Shown here one piece after another: positions 1-9,254 of a stretch of DNA of 64,000 nucleotides (the stretch's first letter is position 1; every line of letters starts with the position of its first letter). This DNA comes from Roseicella aerolata (GTDB lineage: Bacteria; Pseudomonadota; Alphaproteobacteria; Acetobacterales; Acetobacteraceae): assembly GCF_020523605.1 (NCBI RefSeq), contig NZ_JAJAQI010000001.1, positions 62,001 through 126,000 of the forward strand. The letters run 5' to 3'. The translations under genes were made by a program, and so were the position numbers. The notes beneath the pieces were generated by a model. That model made no database searches, was not told where the DNA came from, and saw only the letters and a program-made list of their open reading frames with translations.

Positions 1-847
1 GCCAGGGCAGGAGGCTGCCGCCGGCCCGGCCATCGAGGAGTTGCGCCAGCACCTGGGCATGGACCTCCACCCCATAGCTCGGCGGGCCGAAGGCGGAGGC
101 GAGGGTGCGGTGCTCGTCGCTGCCCGGCAGCAGGGCGCCCACCAGCGCCACCCGGCCCCGCAGCCAGTCGGGCGGCAGCAGCGGCACCGCCTCGGCCGGG
201 TAGAGCGGCGCGACCGGGCCGGTGGCGGTGCGGCGCCAGTGCATCGGGAAGGGCTGGTCCGGCACCGCGGCGCCGGCCGCCAGGGCCAGCGCGGCCGGGA
301 AGCTCGGCGCACCGGTTTCGGGATGCCAGGGCAGGTGCACGCGCACCAGCCCGTCGAAGACGTCGCGCGCGAGGTTGGCGGTGCCCGAGGGCAGGCCCTC
401 AAGGAAGCCCGCCAGCACCTGCGCCCGCTCCGGCGGCAAGGGGGTCTCCGGCCCGAGCGAGATGACGATGGTGGGCACCGCCTGCCGCCGGAGCGCCTGC
501 AGCAGCGCCGCGTCCTTGGCCGGCTCCGTCGCCCGGTCGAGCAGGATGTCGAGGCCGATGGCGGCGACCCCGGCCGCCGCCAGCCGCTCGACCAGGGCGG
601 CGAGGAAGCCGCGATCCACCGGCGAGCGGTAGGGGAATTGCGCGAGCGTCTCCTCGGTGATGCCGATCAGCACCAGGCGCGGATGCGGCGGCTGCACCGG
701 GGCGAGCCAGCGGAAGGCGGCGGCCTGGAACAGCCGCTCCGCCGCGGCGAGCGGCAGGGGCGGCGAGACGAGCAGCAGGCCGAGGCCGGTGGCCAGGACC
801 AGGAGGAGCGCCGCCCGCGCCGCATCGAGCATCCGCCGCCGGGGCAT
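1..847 (-). CDS. CHASE2-domain sensor protein, 3' end cut by window edge
   Basis: The protein begins at an ATG ending at 847 behind a GAGGAGG ribosome binding site, and the frame stays open for 282 codons to the window edge. A hydrophobic segment at about residues 8-30 is followed by an extracytoplasmic stretch typical of CHASE2. Visible landmarks are LVLIGITEETL, AAGVAAIGLDILLDR and YGVEVHAQVLAQLLDG, which in this family lies just before the second membrane segment. CHASE2 proteins are membrane sensors that usually continue into three membrane helices and a guanylate/adenylate cyclase or histidine kinase domain. That output part lies outside the window, so the enzymatic class cannot be decided. 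The long gap to the divergent gene at 1327 leaves room for its own promoter. Confidence 0.82.
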   Translation of the reverse strand, partial: MPRRRMLDAARAALLLVLATGLGLLLVSPPLPLAAAERLFQAAAFRWLAPVQPPHPRLVLIGITEETLAQFPYRSPVDRGFLAALVERLAAAGVAAIGLDILLDRATEPAKDAALLQALRRQAVPTIVISLGPETPLPPERAQVLAGFLEGLPSGTANLARDVFDGLVRVHLPWHPETGAPSFPAALALAAGAAVPDQPFPMHWRRTATGPVAPLYPAEAVPLLPPDWLRGRVALVGALLPGSDEHRTLASAFGPPSYGVEVHAQVLAQLLDGRAGGSLLPW

Positions 848-1326
848 CGCCTCCTCGTCTCGGCAGGCGGCCATCCTCCGCGCAGGCGATGGCGGGGCGC
901 AATGCCCGCGGCGCGCCCACCGCGTCACGCCCTGCGGAGCGCCTGCCCGCCCCGGGCTGGCCGGGCCAGGGCCGAGGGCATTCCGGCGGCGCGCCTGCCG
1001 CCCCGGCCGGGTTGGTGCCGCCGCGGAGGGCCCCTGCCGGGGCTGCCGCCGGGCCGGTCCCTGCGTCCCGGAACGTCACTTGGCAGCGGTCCCGCCCACT
1101 CCCTACAGTTTCCATGGCGAATGACGCATCGCGCAGCAGACCTGGATGCGCGGGGACGGGAGCCCAGGCCGCCGCTTCGGCGGCGACCCGCTGAACTGTC
1201 GCGCCGGCCCGCCGCCGGGGCCGCCCGCAACGTCCTGCCTGCGTTCGGGCAGGCAGGCCCGAGCCGCCGGCCGGATGCCGCGTCGCGGCCCGGCTGCAAA
1301 CCAGACCAACCGAGGGGGACGCCGCC
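848..1326. other. intergenic region between divergent genes, hairpin and possible promoter
   Basis: No credible gene is seen here. A hairpin with 9-bp perfect arms (CCTGCCTGC at 1234-1242, GCAGGCAGG at 1249-1257, 6-nt loop) lies about 70 bases before the MBL-fold gene. A sigma-70-like pair, TTGGCA at 1080-1085 and TACAGT at 1104-1109 with an 18-bp spacer, could drive the MBL-hmgA operon. This promoter call is weak because only the hexamers support it. Confidence 0.3.
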
Positions 1327-2307
1327 ATGTCAGGTTTCGCCAGCACCAGGGACCTTGCGGAGAAGCAGGTCTCCTTCGAGGAGCTCGGCCCCGGCCTCTA
1401 TGGCTGGACGGCGGAGGGCGATCCGAATTCCGGCGTGGTCATCGGCGATGACAGCGTGCTGGTGGTGGATGCGCAGGCGACGCCGAGGATGGCGGCCGAC
1501 GTTATCGCGAAGATCCGCGGCGTCACGGACAAGCCGGTGAGGCATGTGGTGCTGAGCCACTACCACGCGGTGCGCGTCCTCGGCGCCTCCGGCTACCAGG
1601 GGGCGGAGATCATCGCCTCCGACGTCACGCGCGACCTGATCGTCGAGCGCGGGCAGCAGGACATGGACAGCGAGATCGGCCGCTTTCCCCGCCTGTTCCG
1701 CGGCAAGGAGAGCATTCCGGGCCTGACCTGGCCGCACCTGACGTTCCACCGCAGGATGACGCTGTGGATGGGCAGCCGGGAGGTGCAGATCATCCATATC
1801 GGCCGCAGCCACACCGCGGGCGACACGGTGGTCTGGTTGCCGAAGGAGAAGGTCTGCTTCGCCGGCGACGTGGTGGAGTTCGGCGCGACGCCCTATTGCG
1901 GCGACGCGCATTTCACCGACTGGCCCGGCACGCTGGCGGCGCTGAAGGCGCTGGGGGCGGAGAAGCTGGTGCCCGGCCGCGGCCGCAGCCTGATGAGCAG
2001 GGCGGAGGTCGAGGAAGGCATCGCCGGCACCGCCGCCTTCACCAGCGACCTCTTCGCCATCGCCAGGGAGGGCGCGGCCAGGGGCGCGACGCTGAAGCAG
2101 GTCTATGACGAGGCGATGGACCGGATGCGCCCGGGATACGGCCATTGGGTGATCTTCGAGCACTGCATGCCCTTCAACGTCTCCCGCGCCTATGACGAGG
2201 CGAAGGGCCTGGACCACCCGCGCATCTGGACCGCCGAGCGCGATATCGAGATGTGGCGGGCGCTGGAGCAAGGCGCGGCGGCAAAGTCGGGCGAGATCAA
2301 GGCCTGA
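1327..2307 (+). CDS. MBL-fold metallo-hydrolase-like protein with degenerate metal site
   Basis: This 326-residue protein has the metallo-beta-lactamase fold order. The first metal motif reads SHYHAVR at residues 77-83 (His78, His80). His162 is in GRSHTAGDT, Asp181 in FAGDVV, and the last motif is VPGRGRS. Classical members have HxHxDH and PGHG. Here the site-1 ligands and the bridging Asp are kept, but all three site-2 ligands are replaced by Val82, Arg83 and Arg. It may therefore bind one metal or have lost hydrolase activity. It lies 19 bases before hmgA on the same strand, so a role in aromatic amino acid or homogentisate catabolism is likely but unproven. Family call is good; substrate unknown. 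Confidence 0.88.
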   Translation: MSGFASTRDLAEKQVSFEELGPGLYGWTAEGDPNSGVVIGDDSVLVVDAQATPRMAADVIAKIRGVTDKPVRHVVLSHYHAVRVLGASGYQGAEIIASDVTRDLIVERGQQDMDSEIGRFPRLFRGKESIPGLTWPHLTFHRRMTLWMGSREVQIIHIGRSHTAGDTVVWLPKEKVCFAGDVVEFGATPYCGDAHFTDWPGTLAALKALGAEKLVPGRGRSLMSRAEVEEGIAGTAAFTSDLFAIAREGAARGATLKQVYDEAMDRMRPGYGHWVIFEHCMPFNVSRAYDEAKGLDHPRIWTAERDIEMWRALEQGAAAKSGEIKA

Positions 2308-2326
2308 GAGGGAGGAGGCGAGTGCG

Positions 2327-3673
2327 ATGACCATCGTCCAGCCCATGACCCCGGCGCGCATGGGGACCGCGGAGCCCGGCTACATGGCCGGCTTCGGCAA
2401 CCAGTTCGAGACGGAGGCGCTGCCGGGCGCCCTGCCCGTCGGCCGCAACAGCCCGCAGAAATGCGCCTATGGCCTCTATGCCGAGCAGTTGTCAGGCTCC
2501 CCCTTCACCGCGCCGCGGGCCAGCAACGAGCGGTCCTGGCTCTACCGCATCCGCCCGACCGTCGCGCATTGGGGGCGGTTCGAGAGGATCGATGCCGGGC
2601 TCTGGCGCACCGCGCCCTGCGCCGAGGTGGAGATGCCGATCCAGCCGCTGCGCTGGAACCCGGTGCCGATCCCCGAGGAAGGGCTGACCCTCATCCAGGG
2701 GATGCGCACCATCACCACCGCGGGCGATGCCGCGGCGCAGTCCGGCATGGCGGCGCATGTCTATGTGGCGACCCGGTCCATGCAGGACGAGGTCTTCTAC
2801 AACGCGGATGCCGAGATGCTCTTCGTCCCGCAGCAGGGGGCGCTGCGGCTGGCGACCGAGTTCGGCATCATCGACATCGCGCCCGGCGAGATCGCGGTGG
2901 TGCCGCGCGGGGTGAAGTTCCGCGCGGAACTGCCGGGCAGTCCGGCACGGGGCTATGCCTGCGAGAATTACGGCGGCGCGCTGACCCTGCCGGAGCGCGG
3001 GCCGATCGGCGCCAATTGCCTGGCCAACCCCCGCGACTTTCTGACGCCGGTCGCAGCCTATGAGGACAGGGACGCGCCGACCCGCATGGTGGTGAAGTGG
3101 GGCGGCACTCTCTGGGCGACGGAGCTTACCGCCTCGCCGCTCGATGTCGTGGCCTGGCATGGCAATTACGCGCCCTACAAATACGACCTGCGGCGCTATT
3201 CGCCGGTCGGGCCGGTGCTGTTCGACCATGCCGACCCGTCGATCTTCACCGTGCTGACCTCGCCGAGCGAGACGCCGGGCACGGCCAATATCGACTTCGT
3301 CATCTTCCCCGACCGCTGGATGGTGGCGGAGAACACCTTCCGGCCGCCCTGGTACCACATGAACATCATGAGCGAGTTCATGGGCCTGATCTACGGCCAG
3401 TACGACGCCAAGCCGCAGGGCTTCGTCCCCGGCGGCTTCAGCCTGCACAACTGCATGCTGCCGCACGGGCCGGATATGGACGCCTTCGAGGGCGCGTCCA
3501 ACGCGCCGCTGAAGCCGCACAAGCTGGAAGGCACCATGGCCTTCATGTTCGAGACGCGCTTCCCCCAGCGCGTCACGCGCTACGCCGCCGAACTGCCGGA
3601 GCGGCAGCAGGAGTACGGCCTCTACGGCGCGAAGCTGCGGAAGCACTTCAACCCGGATCGGCGCGAGCCCTGA
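2327..3673 (+). CDS. hmgA: homogentisate 1,2-dioxygenase
   Basis: This cytoplasmic non-haem iron enzyme opens the homogentisate ring to maleylacetoacetate in tyrosine and phenylalanine breakdown. The 448-residue length is normal. The iron ligands match the known enzyme: His344 and Glu350 in [12 protein letters not shown] and His380 in LPHGPD. The N-terminal [19 protein letters not shown] block is characteristic of the family. The ATG at 2327 follows a GGGAGGAGG site and is preferred over an in-frame upstream codon, because the extra 45 residues would overlap the previous gene and look non-native. It forms a two-gene unit with the MBL-fold gene. The later pathway genes maiA and fahA are not in the window. 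Confidence 0.97.
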   Translation: MTIVQPMTPARMGTAEPGYMAGFGNQFETEALPGALPVGRNSPQKCAYGLYAEQLSGSPFTAPRASNERSWLYRIRPTVAHWGRFERIDAGLWRTAPCAEVEMPIQPLRWNPVPIPEEGLTLIQGMRTITTAGDAAAQSGMAAHVYVATRSMQDEVFYNADAEMLFVPQQGALRLATEFGIIDIAPGEIAVVPRGVKFRAELPGSPARGYACENYGGALTLPERGPIGANCLANPRDFLTPVAAYEDRDAPTRMVVKWGGTLWATELTASPLDVVAWHGNYAPYKYDLRRYSPVGPVLFDHADPSIFTVLTSPSETPGTANIDFVIFPDRWMVAENTFRPPWYHMNIMSEFMGLIYGQYDAKPQGFVPGGFSLHNCMLPHGPDMDAFEGASNAPLKPHKLEGTMAFMFETRFPQRVTRYAAELPERQQEYGLYGAKLRKHFNPDRREP

Positions 3674-3918
3674 TACGCGGCGCAGGATGCCCCGGCATTC
3701 TGCGCCGGGCCAGAAGCCGTTCCGCGCCGCGGGCGGACGGCACCCCCGCCTGCGGCAGGCGACCCGTATGCCGGCCCGCAGCGGTCAGCCGCGGATAGCG
3801 GCCCAGCCGGGCAGTCCAACCCTGCCGGCCGCCCCGGCCATGCCAGCGGCCGTGTCCGGTGGCCCCGGCCGCGCGGGTGGCAGCCCGTGCCGACGCAGCC
3901 TCTGCCGCCCGCCGCGCA

Positions 3919-3956
3919 TGCGGCGCTCCTGCCCGGATGCGGTCACGCATCCGGGC
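3919..3956. terminator. strong hairpin between convergent hmgA and SDR genes, part of a duplicated 30-nt sequence
   Basis: GCCCGGATGCG (3931-3941) and CGCATCCGGGC (3946-3956) form an 11-bp perfect stem with a GTCA loop. It sits between two converging genes, where a bidirectional terminator is expected. No T tract follows, so the function is inferred from position and structure. The 30 bases 3919-3948, which include the left arm, recur inverted at 22749-22778. Confidence 0.55.
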
Positions 3957-3964
3957 CCCTGGCA

Positions 3965-4714
3965 TCAGTCCCGGTGCACGCGCAGTGGCGCGAAGCTCTG
4001 CACCACCGGCATCACCTGCAGCGTGTTGACATTCACCCGTGCCGGCCGCGTCGCCACCCAATGGACCGCATCCGCGATGTCCTCCGGCGTCAGCGGCTCC
4101 GTCCCGGCATAGACGCTGTTCGCCTTGGCGTCGTCGCCCTTGAAGCGGACACTGGAGAACTCCGTGCCGCCGACCAGGCCCGGCTCGATATCCGTCACGC
4201 GCAACTTCGTCCCGAACAGGTCGGCGCGCAGGTTCAGGCTGAATTGCCGGACGAAGGCCTTGGTCGCGCCATAGACATTGCCGCCGGGATAGGGCCATTC
4301 GCCGGCGGTCGAGCCGATGTTCACAATATGTCCGACATCGCGCGCGACCATGCCCGGCAGCACCGCGCGCGTCATGTACATCAGGCCCTTCACATTGGTA
4401 TCGACCATCGCGTCCCAGTCATCGAGATCGGCGGACTGCGCCGGCTCCAGCCCGCGCGCCAGGCCGGCATTGTTCACCAGCACGTCGATGGCGGCGAAGG
4501 CGGCCGGCAGGCCGGCGATGGCCGCCTCCACCGCCGCCCGGTCGGCGACGTCCAGCGCCACCCTGTGCACGCGCTCCTCGCCGAGTTCCGCGGCGAGCGC
4601 CGCCAGCCGCTCCTGCCGCCGCCCGACGGCGATGATGCGGGCGCCATCCGTGGCGAAGCGCCGGGCGATGGCAAGGCCGAAGCCGGCGGTCGCGCCGGTA
4701 ACCAGTACGATCAT
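3965..4714 (-). CDS. SDR-family oxidoreductase, YdfG-like 3-hydroxy acid dehydrogenase
   Basis: A 249-residue classical short-chain dehydrogenase. The Rossmann motif TGATAGFG lies at residues 6-13, with NNAG near 87-90, a Ser in NIGSTAG and the catalytic YGATK near residue 150. Sequence pieces such as RVTDIEPGLVGGTEFS and the LTPEDIADAVHWV tail are typical of the YdfG/serine-3-dehydrogenase group, NADP-dependent enzymes that oxidise L-allo-threonine, serine and 3-hydroxypropionate-like acids. The exact substrate cannot be read from sequence. It is transcribed alone, convergent with hmgA and divergent from the efflux operon. The start ATG at 4714 coincides with the start of the nucleotide-binding strand. 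Confidence 0.9.
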   Translation of the reverse strand: MIVLVTGATAGFGLAIARRFATDGARIIAVGRRQERLAALAAELGEERVHRVALDVADRAAVEAAIAGLPAAFAAIDVLVNNAGLARGLEPAQSADLDDWDAMVDTNVKGLMYMTRAVLPGMVARDVGHIVNIGSTAGEWPYPGGNVYGATKAFVRQFSLNLRADLFGTKLRVTDIEPGLVGGTEFSSVRFKGDDAKANSVYAGTEPLTPEDIADAVHWVATRPARVNVNTLQVMPVVQSFAPLRVHRD

Positions 4715-4854
4715 GAATGTTTCCTTCGCAGTTGCGTGATGCCTGGATCAGGCCAAGGGGGTTGAACCAGCTTACGGGATATCCATTGTGAGCAGGTCGG
4801 CCGGCGTTGCAGACCGCGAACCTATTGCGGCGTGTCCTGCCAGGAAGGACCTAA

Positions 4855-6081
4855 TTGAGCCGACGCGCGCCCTCGCTCAATGGCGCGCATATGCGGGCGC
4901 TGAGCCGTGCGCCTCCCGTCTCGTCACGATTGGGGGCTTCATCTGTGTCTTCCGGAAACACCGCACGCCTTTGGCTGCGTGCCCTGGCTGTTGTCGCGAC
5001 CTTGGCGTCGCCGGCGCTGGCCCTGGCCGCCGAACCCGTGGGCAATGACGTCCTGCTGCGGATGGATGAGCGGCGTGCCCGCGCCGCCGGCATCGACGTC
5101 ACCCGGGTGGAGGCCGAGGCCGGCACCACGCAGACCATGCTGCCCGGCACCGTCGTGGTGCCGCCGCAGCAATTGCGCATCGTGGCCGCGCCCGCGGCGG
5201 GCCTGGTCGAAGCCGTGCTGGTCGCGCCGAATGAGGCGGTGCGCGCCGGCGAACCCATCGCCCGGCTGCGCAGCACCGACCTGCTGGAGGCGCAGCGCAC
5301 CTATCTCCAGGCCCTTTCGGCCGAGGAGCTGGCGCGGCAGAGGCTGCGGCGCGACGAGCAGATGTTCAAGGAGCGCATCATTGCCGAGCGCCGCCTGCTG
5401 ACGACCCGCGCCGACTACGACTTCGCCCGTACGACCCTGCAGGAGCGCGAGCAGATGCTCGCCCTGCTCGGCATGGCGGAGCCCGATATCGGGGAGTTGC
5501 GCGAGAGCCGGAGGATGGTCGCCGCGCTGACCGTCACCGCGCCGGTCGATGGGGTGGTGCTGGAGACGAAGGCCAGCGCCGGCGAGCGCGTCCCTGCCTC
5601 CGACCCGCTCTTCTCCATCGCCCAGCTCAAGCCGCTCTGGGTCAACCTCCAGGTGCCGTTGCCGCAGGCCATGGTGATCGAGCCGGGCACGCGCATGAGC
5701 GTCCCCGGCACCACGGCGCAGGGGGAGGTGGTGCGGCTCGGCCGCCTGGTCGACCCGACCACCCAGTCGGTGACGGCGGTGGTGGAGGTGAGCGACGGCG
5801 CCGAGGCGCTGCGCCCCGGCCAGGTCGTGAATGCCTCGGTCGCGCTGCGGCCGAACGGTGCGCCGCAATGGCGCGTGCCCGCCGGCGCGGTGGTGCGCCA
5901 TGCCGGCAAGTCCTGGGTCTTCGTCCGGACGGCGGAGGGCTTCCGGGCCAAGCCGGTGACGGTGATCGCCGAGACGCCGAACGCCACCTCGATCCGCGCC
6001 GGCCTCGCGCCCGACGACCAGGTGGCGTCGCGCGGGATCCTGACGCTGCTCGCGGAACTCACCGACGTCTACGGGGGCTGA
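4855..6081 (+). CDS. RND efflux periplasmic adaptor (HlyD/CusB family)
   Basis: First gene of an efflux operon. The membrane fusion protein links the inner-membrane pump to the outer-membrane channel. After a signal peptide with cleavage near LALAAEP, it shows a barrel-sandwich/lipoyl half (ELPGT-type start, then VEAVLVAPNEAVRAGEPIARL), a helical hairpin rich in Arg/Glu (LLEAQRTYLQALSAEELARQ) and a second half VTAPVDGVVLETKASAGE. The start is uncertain. TTG at 4855 has the best ribosome site (AGGAAGGA, 5-base gap) but gives a long N-terminal extension; ATG at 4891 or GTG at 4945 would give a more ordinary signal peptide. The stop lies 6 bases before the pump gene. Confidence 0.87.
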   Translation: MSRRAPSLNGAHMRALSRAPPVSSRLGASSVSSGNTARLWLRALAVVATLASPALALAAEPVGNDVLLRMDERRARAAGIDVTRVEAEAGTTQTMLPGTVVVPPQQLRIVAAPAAGLVEAVLVAPNEAVRAGEPIARLRSTDLLEAQRTYLQALSAEELARQRLRRDEQMFKERIIAERRLLTTRADYDFARTTLQEREQMLALLGMAEPDIGELRESRRMVAALTVTAPVDGVVLETKASAGERVPASDPLFSIAQLKPLWVNLQVPLPQAMVIEPGTRMSVPGTTAQGEVVRLGRLVDPTTQSVTAVVEVSDGAEALRPGQVVNASVALRPNGAPQWRVPAGAVVRHAGKSWVFVRTAEGFRAKPVTVIAETPNATSIRAGLAPDDQVASRGILTLLAELTDVYGG

Positions 6082-6087
6082 TCAGCC

Positions 6088-9000
6088 ATGCTCGGCCGTC
6101 TCGTCAACCTGGCGCTGCGCCAGCGCCTGCTTATCCTGCTGGCCACCCTGGGCCTGCTGATCTGGGGCATCGATTCCTATCGCAAGCTGCCGATCGACGC
6201 CTTCCCCGATGTCTCGCCGGCCCAGGTGCTGGTCGCCATGCAGGCGCCCGGCCTGCCGCCGGAGGAGCTGGAGGCGCAGGTCACCAACCCGATCGAGATC
6301 GCGATGCGCGGCATCCCGAACCTGGTCGGCATCCGCTCCATCACGCGCTACGCCGTCGCGCTGATGACCTTCGAGTTCGCGCCCGGGACCGACATCTACT
6401 GGGCGCGGACCCAGGTGGACCAGCGGCTGGACGACCTGGAATCGCAATTGCCGGACGGCGTCTCGGGCGGGCTCGCGCCGGTCGTCACGCCGCTCGGCGA
6501 GATGCTGATGTTCACGCTGGAGGGCGGCGCGCTCTCGCCCATGCAGCGGCGGACGATCCTGGACTGGGTGATCCGCCCGCAGCTTCGCGGCCTGCCCGGC
6601 ATCGCCGATGTCAACACGCTCGGCGGCTTCGTCCGCACCTATGAGGTCGCGCCCGATCCGGCGGCGATGGCCGCGCGCGGCATCACCACCGCGATGCTGG
6701 CCGAGGCGCTGGAGCAGAACAACCGCAACGACGGCGCCGGCCGGGTGCGCGATGGCGAGGAGGCGCTGCTGGTCCGCGCCGAGGGCCGCATCCGCACCAT
6801 GGAGGATATCCGCCAGATCGTCGTCGCGGCCCACCCCACGGGCATCGTCCGCGTCTCCGACGTCGCCGATGTGCGCGTCGGCGCGCTGGCCCGCAACGGC
6901 GTGGTGACAAGGAACGGGGAGGGCGAGGCGGTCTGGGGCATCGTGCTCGGGCTGCGCGGCGCCAATGCCAAGACCGTCGTCAACAACGCCAAGGCGAAGC
7001 TCGCCGAGATCCAGAGGACCCTGCCGGAGGACGTCCGGATCGAGGTCTTCTACGACCGCAACGACCTGATCGAGAAGGCGGTCTGGACGGTCCAGAAGGT
7101 GCTGCTGGAGGCGATCGCACTGGTCGTCGTCCTGCTCATCCTCTTCCTCGGCAACCTCCGCGCCGCGCTGGTCGTCTCGCTCTCGCTCCCGCTCGCGGTG
7201 CTGGCGACCTTCGGCGTCATGAAGCTGACCGGCATCTCGGCCAACATCATGTCGCTCGGCGGGCTCGCCATCGCCATCGGCCTGCTGGTGGACTGCGCCG
7301 TGGTGGTGGTGGAGAACACCGCCCACCGCCTCGGCACCGCGCATGGCAAGGCGGACTACCGCGCCCGCATGCGCATGACGGCGGAGGCGGTGCGGGAAGT
7401 GGCGGTGCCGCTCGTCTCGGGCGTCGTCATCATCATCACCGTCTTCCTCCCCCTGCTGTCGCTGCAGGGGCTTGAGGGGCGGCTCTTCGCCCCCGTCGCG
7501 CTCACCATCACCTTCGCGCTCTGCGCCGCGCTGCTCGTCTCCCTCACCGTCGTGCCCGCCATGGCCGCGACGCTGCTGAAGGTCGGCGGGCACGAGAGGG
7601 AGCCCTGGCTGGTCCGCCTGCTGCACAGGGGCTACGACCCCTTCCTGGCCTGGGCCATGCGCAACCCGCTGAAGGTCGGCGCCGTCGCCGTCGCCGGCCT
7701 GGTGGTGGCGGGCCTGCTCTTCACCCGCATCGGCTCCACCTTCATGCCGGTGATGGATGAGGGCACGCCGGTCATCACCCTGCGCAAGCACCCGACCGTG
7801 AATGTCGATGCCGCCGCCTCCACCGACCTCATCATCCAGCAGCAGATCATGGCGGCGGTGCCGGAAGTGCGCGGCATCATGGGCCGCGCCGGCGCCGATG
7901 AGCTCGGGATCGACCCGGTCGGCCTGAACGAGAGCGACCTGTTCCTCGACATCGTGCCGCGCGAGCAGTGGCGGCAGCCGAAGAACCGTGACTTCGTCCT
8001 GGACGAGGTCCGCAAGGTGCTGGACCACATCCCCGGCATCTCCTACGCCATCAACCAGCCGATCGACATGCGGGTGCAGGAGATGATCATCGGCGCCCGC
8101 GGCGATGTGGTGGTCAAGGTCTTCGGCTGGTCGATCCCCGAGCTGAACCGGCTGGCGGGGGAGATCGAGAGGGCGGTGCGGGGCATTCCCGGCGCCGCCG
8201 ATGTCTTCGCCCTCCGCAACGAAGGCATGAAGTACCTGAAGGTGGATATCGACCGCTTCGCGGTCGGCCGCCTCGGCCTCAATGTCCGGGACGTGCAGCA
8301 GGCGCTGCGCGTCTGGGTGGACGGCCGCGAGCTGGGCCTGGTGCTGGAGCAGGAGCGGCGCATCCCGCTGATGCTGCGGGGCGAAGGGAGCCTCCGCCGC
8401 TCCGCCACCGATCTCTCGCGCGTCATCCTCGCCCTGCCGGGCGGGCGCACCGTCGCCCTCTCCCAGGTCGCGCAGATCTCCGAGGAGGAGGGGCCGATCC
8501 AGGTGATCCGGGAGGGCACGCAGCGCTACGCCACCGTGCTCGCCAATGTCCGCGGCCGCGACCTGGTGGGCTTCGTGTCGGAGGCGCAGGCGGCGGTCGC
8601 GCAGCAGGTGCAGGTGCCGGATGGCTACCGCCTGGAATGGGGCGGGCAGTTCGAGAACCAGCAGCGCGCCTCCGCCCGGCTGGCGATCGTCGTGCCCATC
8701 GCCCTCGCGCTGATCTTCCTGCTGCTCTACTTCACCTTCAACTCCGCGCGGCAGGCGGCGCTGGTCTTCTGCAACGTGCCCTTCGCGGCCATCGGCGGCG
8801 TGATCGCCCTCTACCTCTCCGGCGAGTTCCTCTCCGTCCCCGCTTCGGTCGGCTTCATCGCGCTGGTCGGCATCGCGGTGCTGAACGGCGTCGTGCTGGT
8901 GTCCTACATCAACCGGCTGATCGCGGAGGAAGGGCTCAACCTGCGCCGCGCCGTGCTGGAAGGTGCCAGGCGGCGGATGACGCCGGTGACGCTGACGGCG

Positions 9001-9249
9001 ACCATCGCCGCCTTCGGCCTGGTGCCCTTCCTCTTCGCGGAGGGGCCGGGCGCCGAGATCCAGCGGCCGCTCGCCATCGTCGTCATCGGCGGCCTCGTCA
9101 CCGCCACCATCCTGACGCTGGTGCTGCTGCCGATCCTGTATGACCGCTTCGCCCTCGGCCGGGCCGGGCAGGCGGAGGCGCACCCGCCCGCGGCGCCTGC
9201 CCCGGCGGCACAGCCAGCCCCGGCGAAGCAGCCGGCCGTCGCGGAGTAG
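6088..9249 (+). CDS. CzcA/CusA-type RND efflux pump, inner-membrane subunit
   Basis: A 1053-residue proton-driven RND permease. It has an N-terminal transmembrane helix, two large periplasmic loops and helices near 345-550 and 870-1030. The segment DAFPDVSPAQV near residue 35 and the helix-4 motif GLLVDCAVVVVEN near 408 are typical of the heavy-metal (HME) branch: a single Asp is present where HAE1 drug pumps have two. Substrates in this branch are divalent or monovalent metal cations. I cannot assign the metal, because the methionine or Asp/His binding residues are not obvious by eye. It shares an operon with the adaptor (6-base gap) and the TolC-like gene (5-base gap). A Pro/Ala-rich tail follows the last helix. 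Confidence 0.93.
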   Translation: MLGRLVNLALRQRLLILLATLGLLIWGIDSYRKLPIDAFPDVSPAQVLVAMQAPGLPPEELEAQVTNPIEIAMRGIPNLVGIRSITRYAVALMTFEFAPGTDIYWARTQVDQRLDDLESQLPDGVSGGLAPVVTPLGEMLMFTLEGGALSPMQRRTILDWVIRPQLRGLPGIADVNTLGGFVRTYEVAPDPAAMAARGITTAMLAEALEQNNRNDGAGRVRDGEEALLVRAEGRIRTMEDIRQIVVAAHPTGIVRVSDVADVRVGALARNGVVTRNGEGEAVWGIVLGLRGANAKTVVNNAKAKLAEIQRTLPEDVRIEVFYDRNDLIEKAVWTVQKVLLEAIALVVVLLILFLGNLRAALVVSLSLPLAVLATFGVMKLTGISANIMSLGGLAIAIGLLVDCAVVVVENTAHRLGTAHGKADYRARMRMTAEAVREVAVPLVSGVVIIITVFLPLLSLQGLEGRLFAPVALTITFALCAALLVSLTVVPAMAATLLKVGGHEREPWLVRLLHRGYDPFLAWAMRNPLKVGAVAVAGLVVAGLLFTRIGSTFMPVMDEGTPVITLRKHPTVNVDAAASTDLIIQQQIMAAVPEVRGIMGRAGADELGIDPVGLNESDLFLDIVPREQWRQPKNRDFVLDEVRKVLDHIPGISYAINQPIDMRVQEMIIGARGDVVVKVFGWSIPELNRLAGEIERAVRGIPGAADVFALRNEGMKYLKVDIDRFAVGRLGLNVRDVQQALRVWVDGRELGLVLEQERRIPLMLRGEGSLRRSATDLSRVILALPGGRTVALSQVAQISEEEGPIQVIREGTQRYATVLANVRGRDLVGFVSEAQAAVAQQVQVPDGYRLEWGGQFENQQRASARLAIVVPIALALIFLLLYFTFNSARQAALVFCNVPFAAIGGVIALYLSGEFLSVPASVGFIALVGIAVLNGVVLVSYINRLIAEEGLNLRRAVLEGARRRMTPVTLTATIAAFGLVPFLFAEGPGAEIQRPLAIVVIGGLVTATILTLVLLPILYDRFALGRAGQAEAHPPAAPAPAAQPAPAKQPAVAE

Positions 9250-9254
9250 CGCGC

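Noticed and set aside
6082-9183. A 1033-codon minus-strand frame.
   Set aside because: Exact mirror of the CzcA-like pump; no motif or ribosome site.
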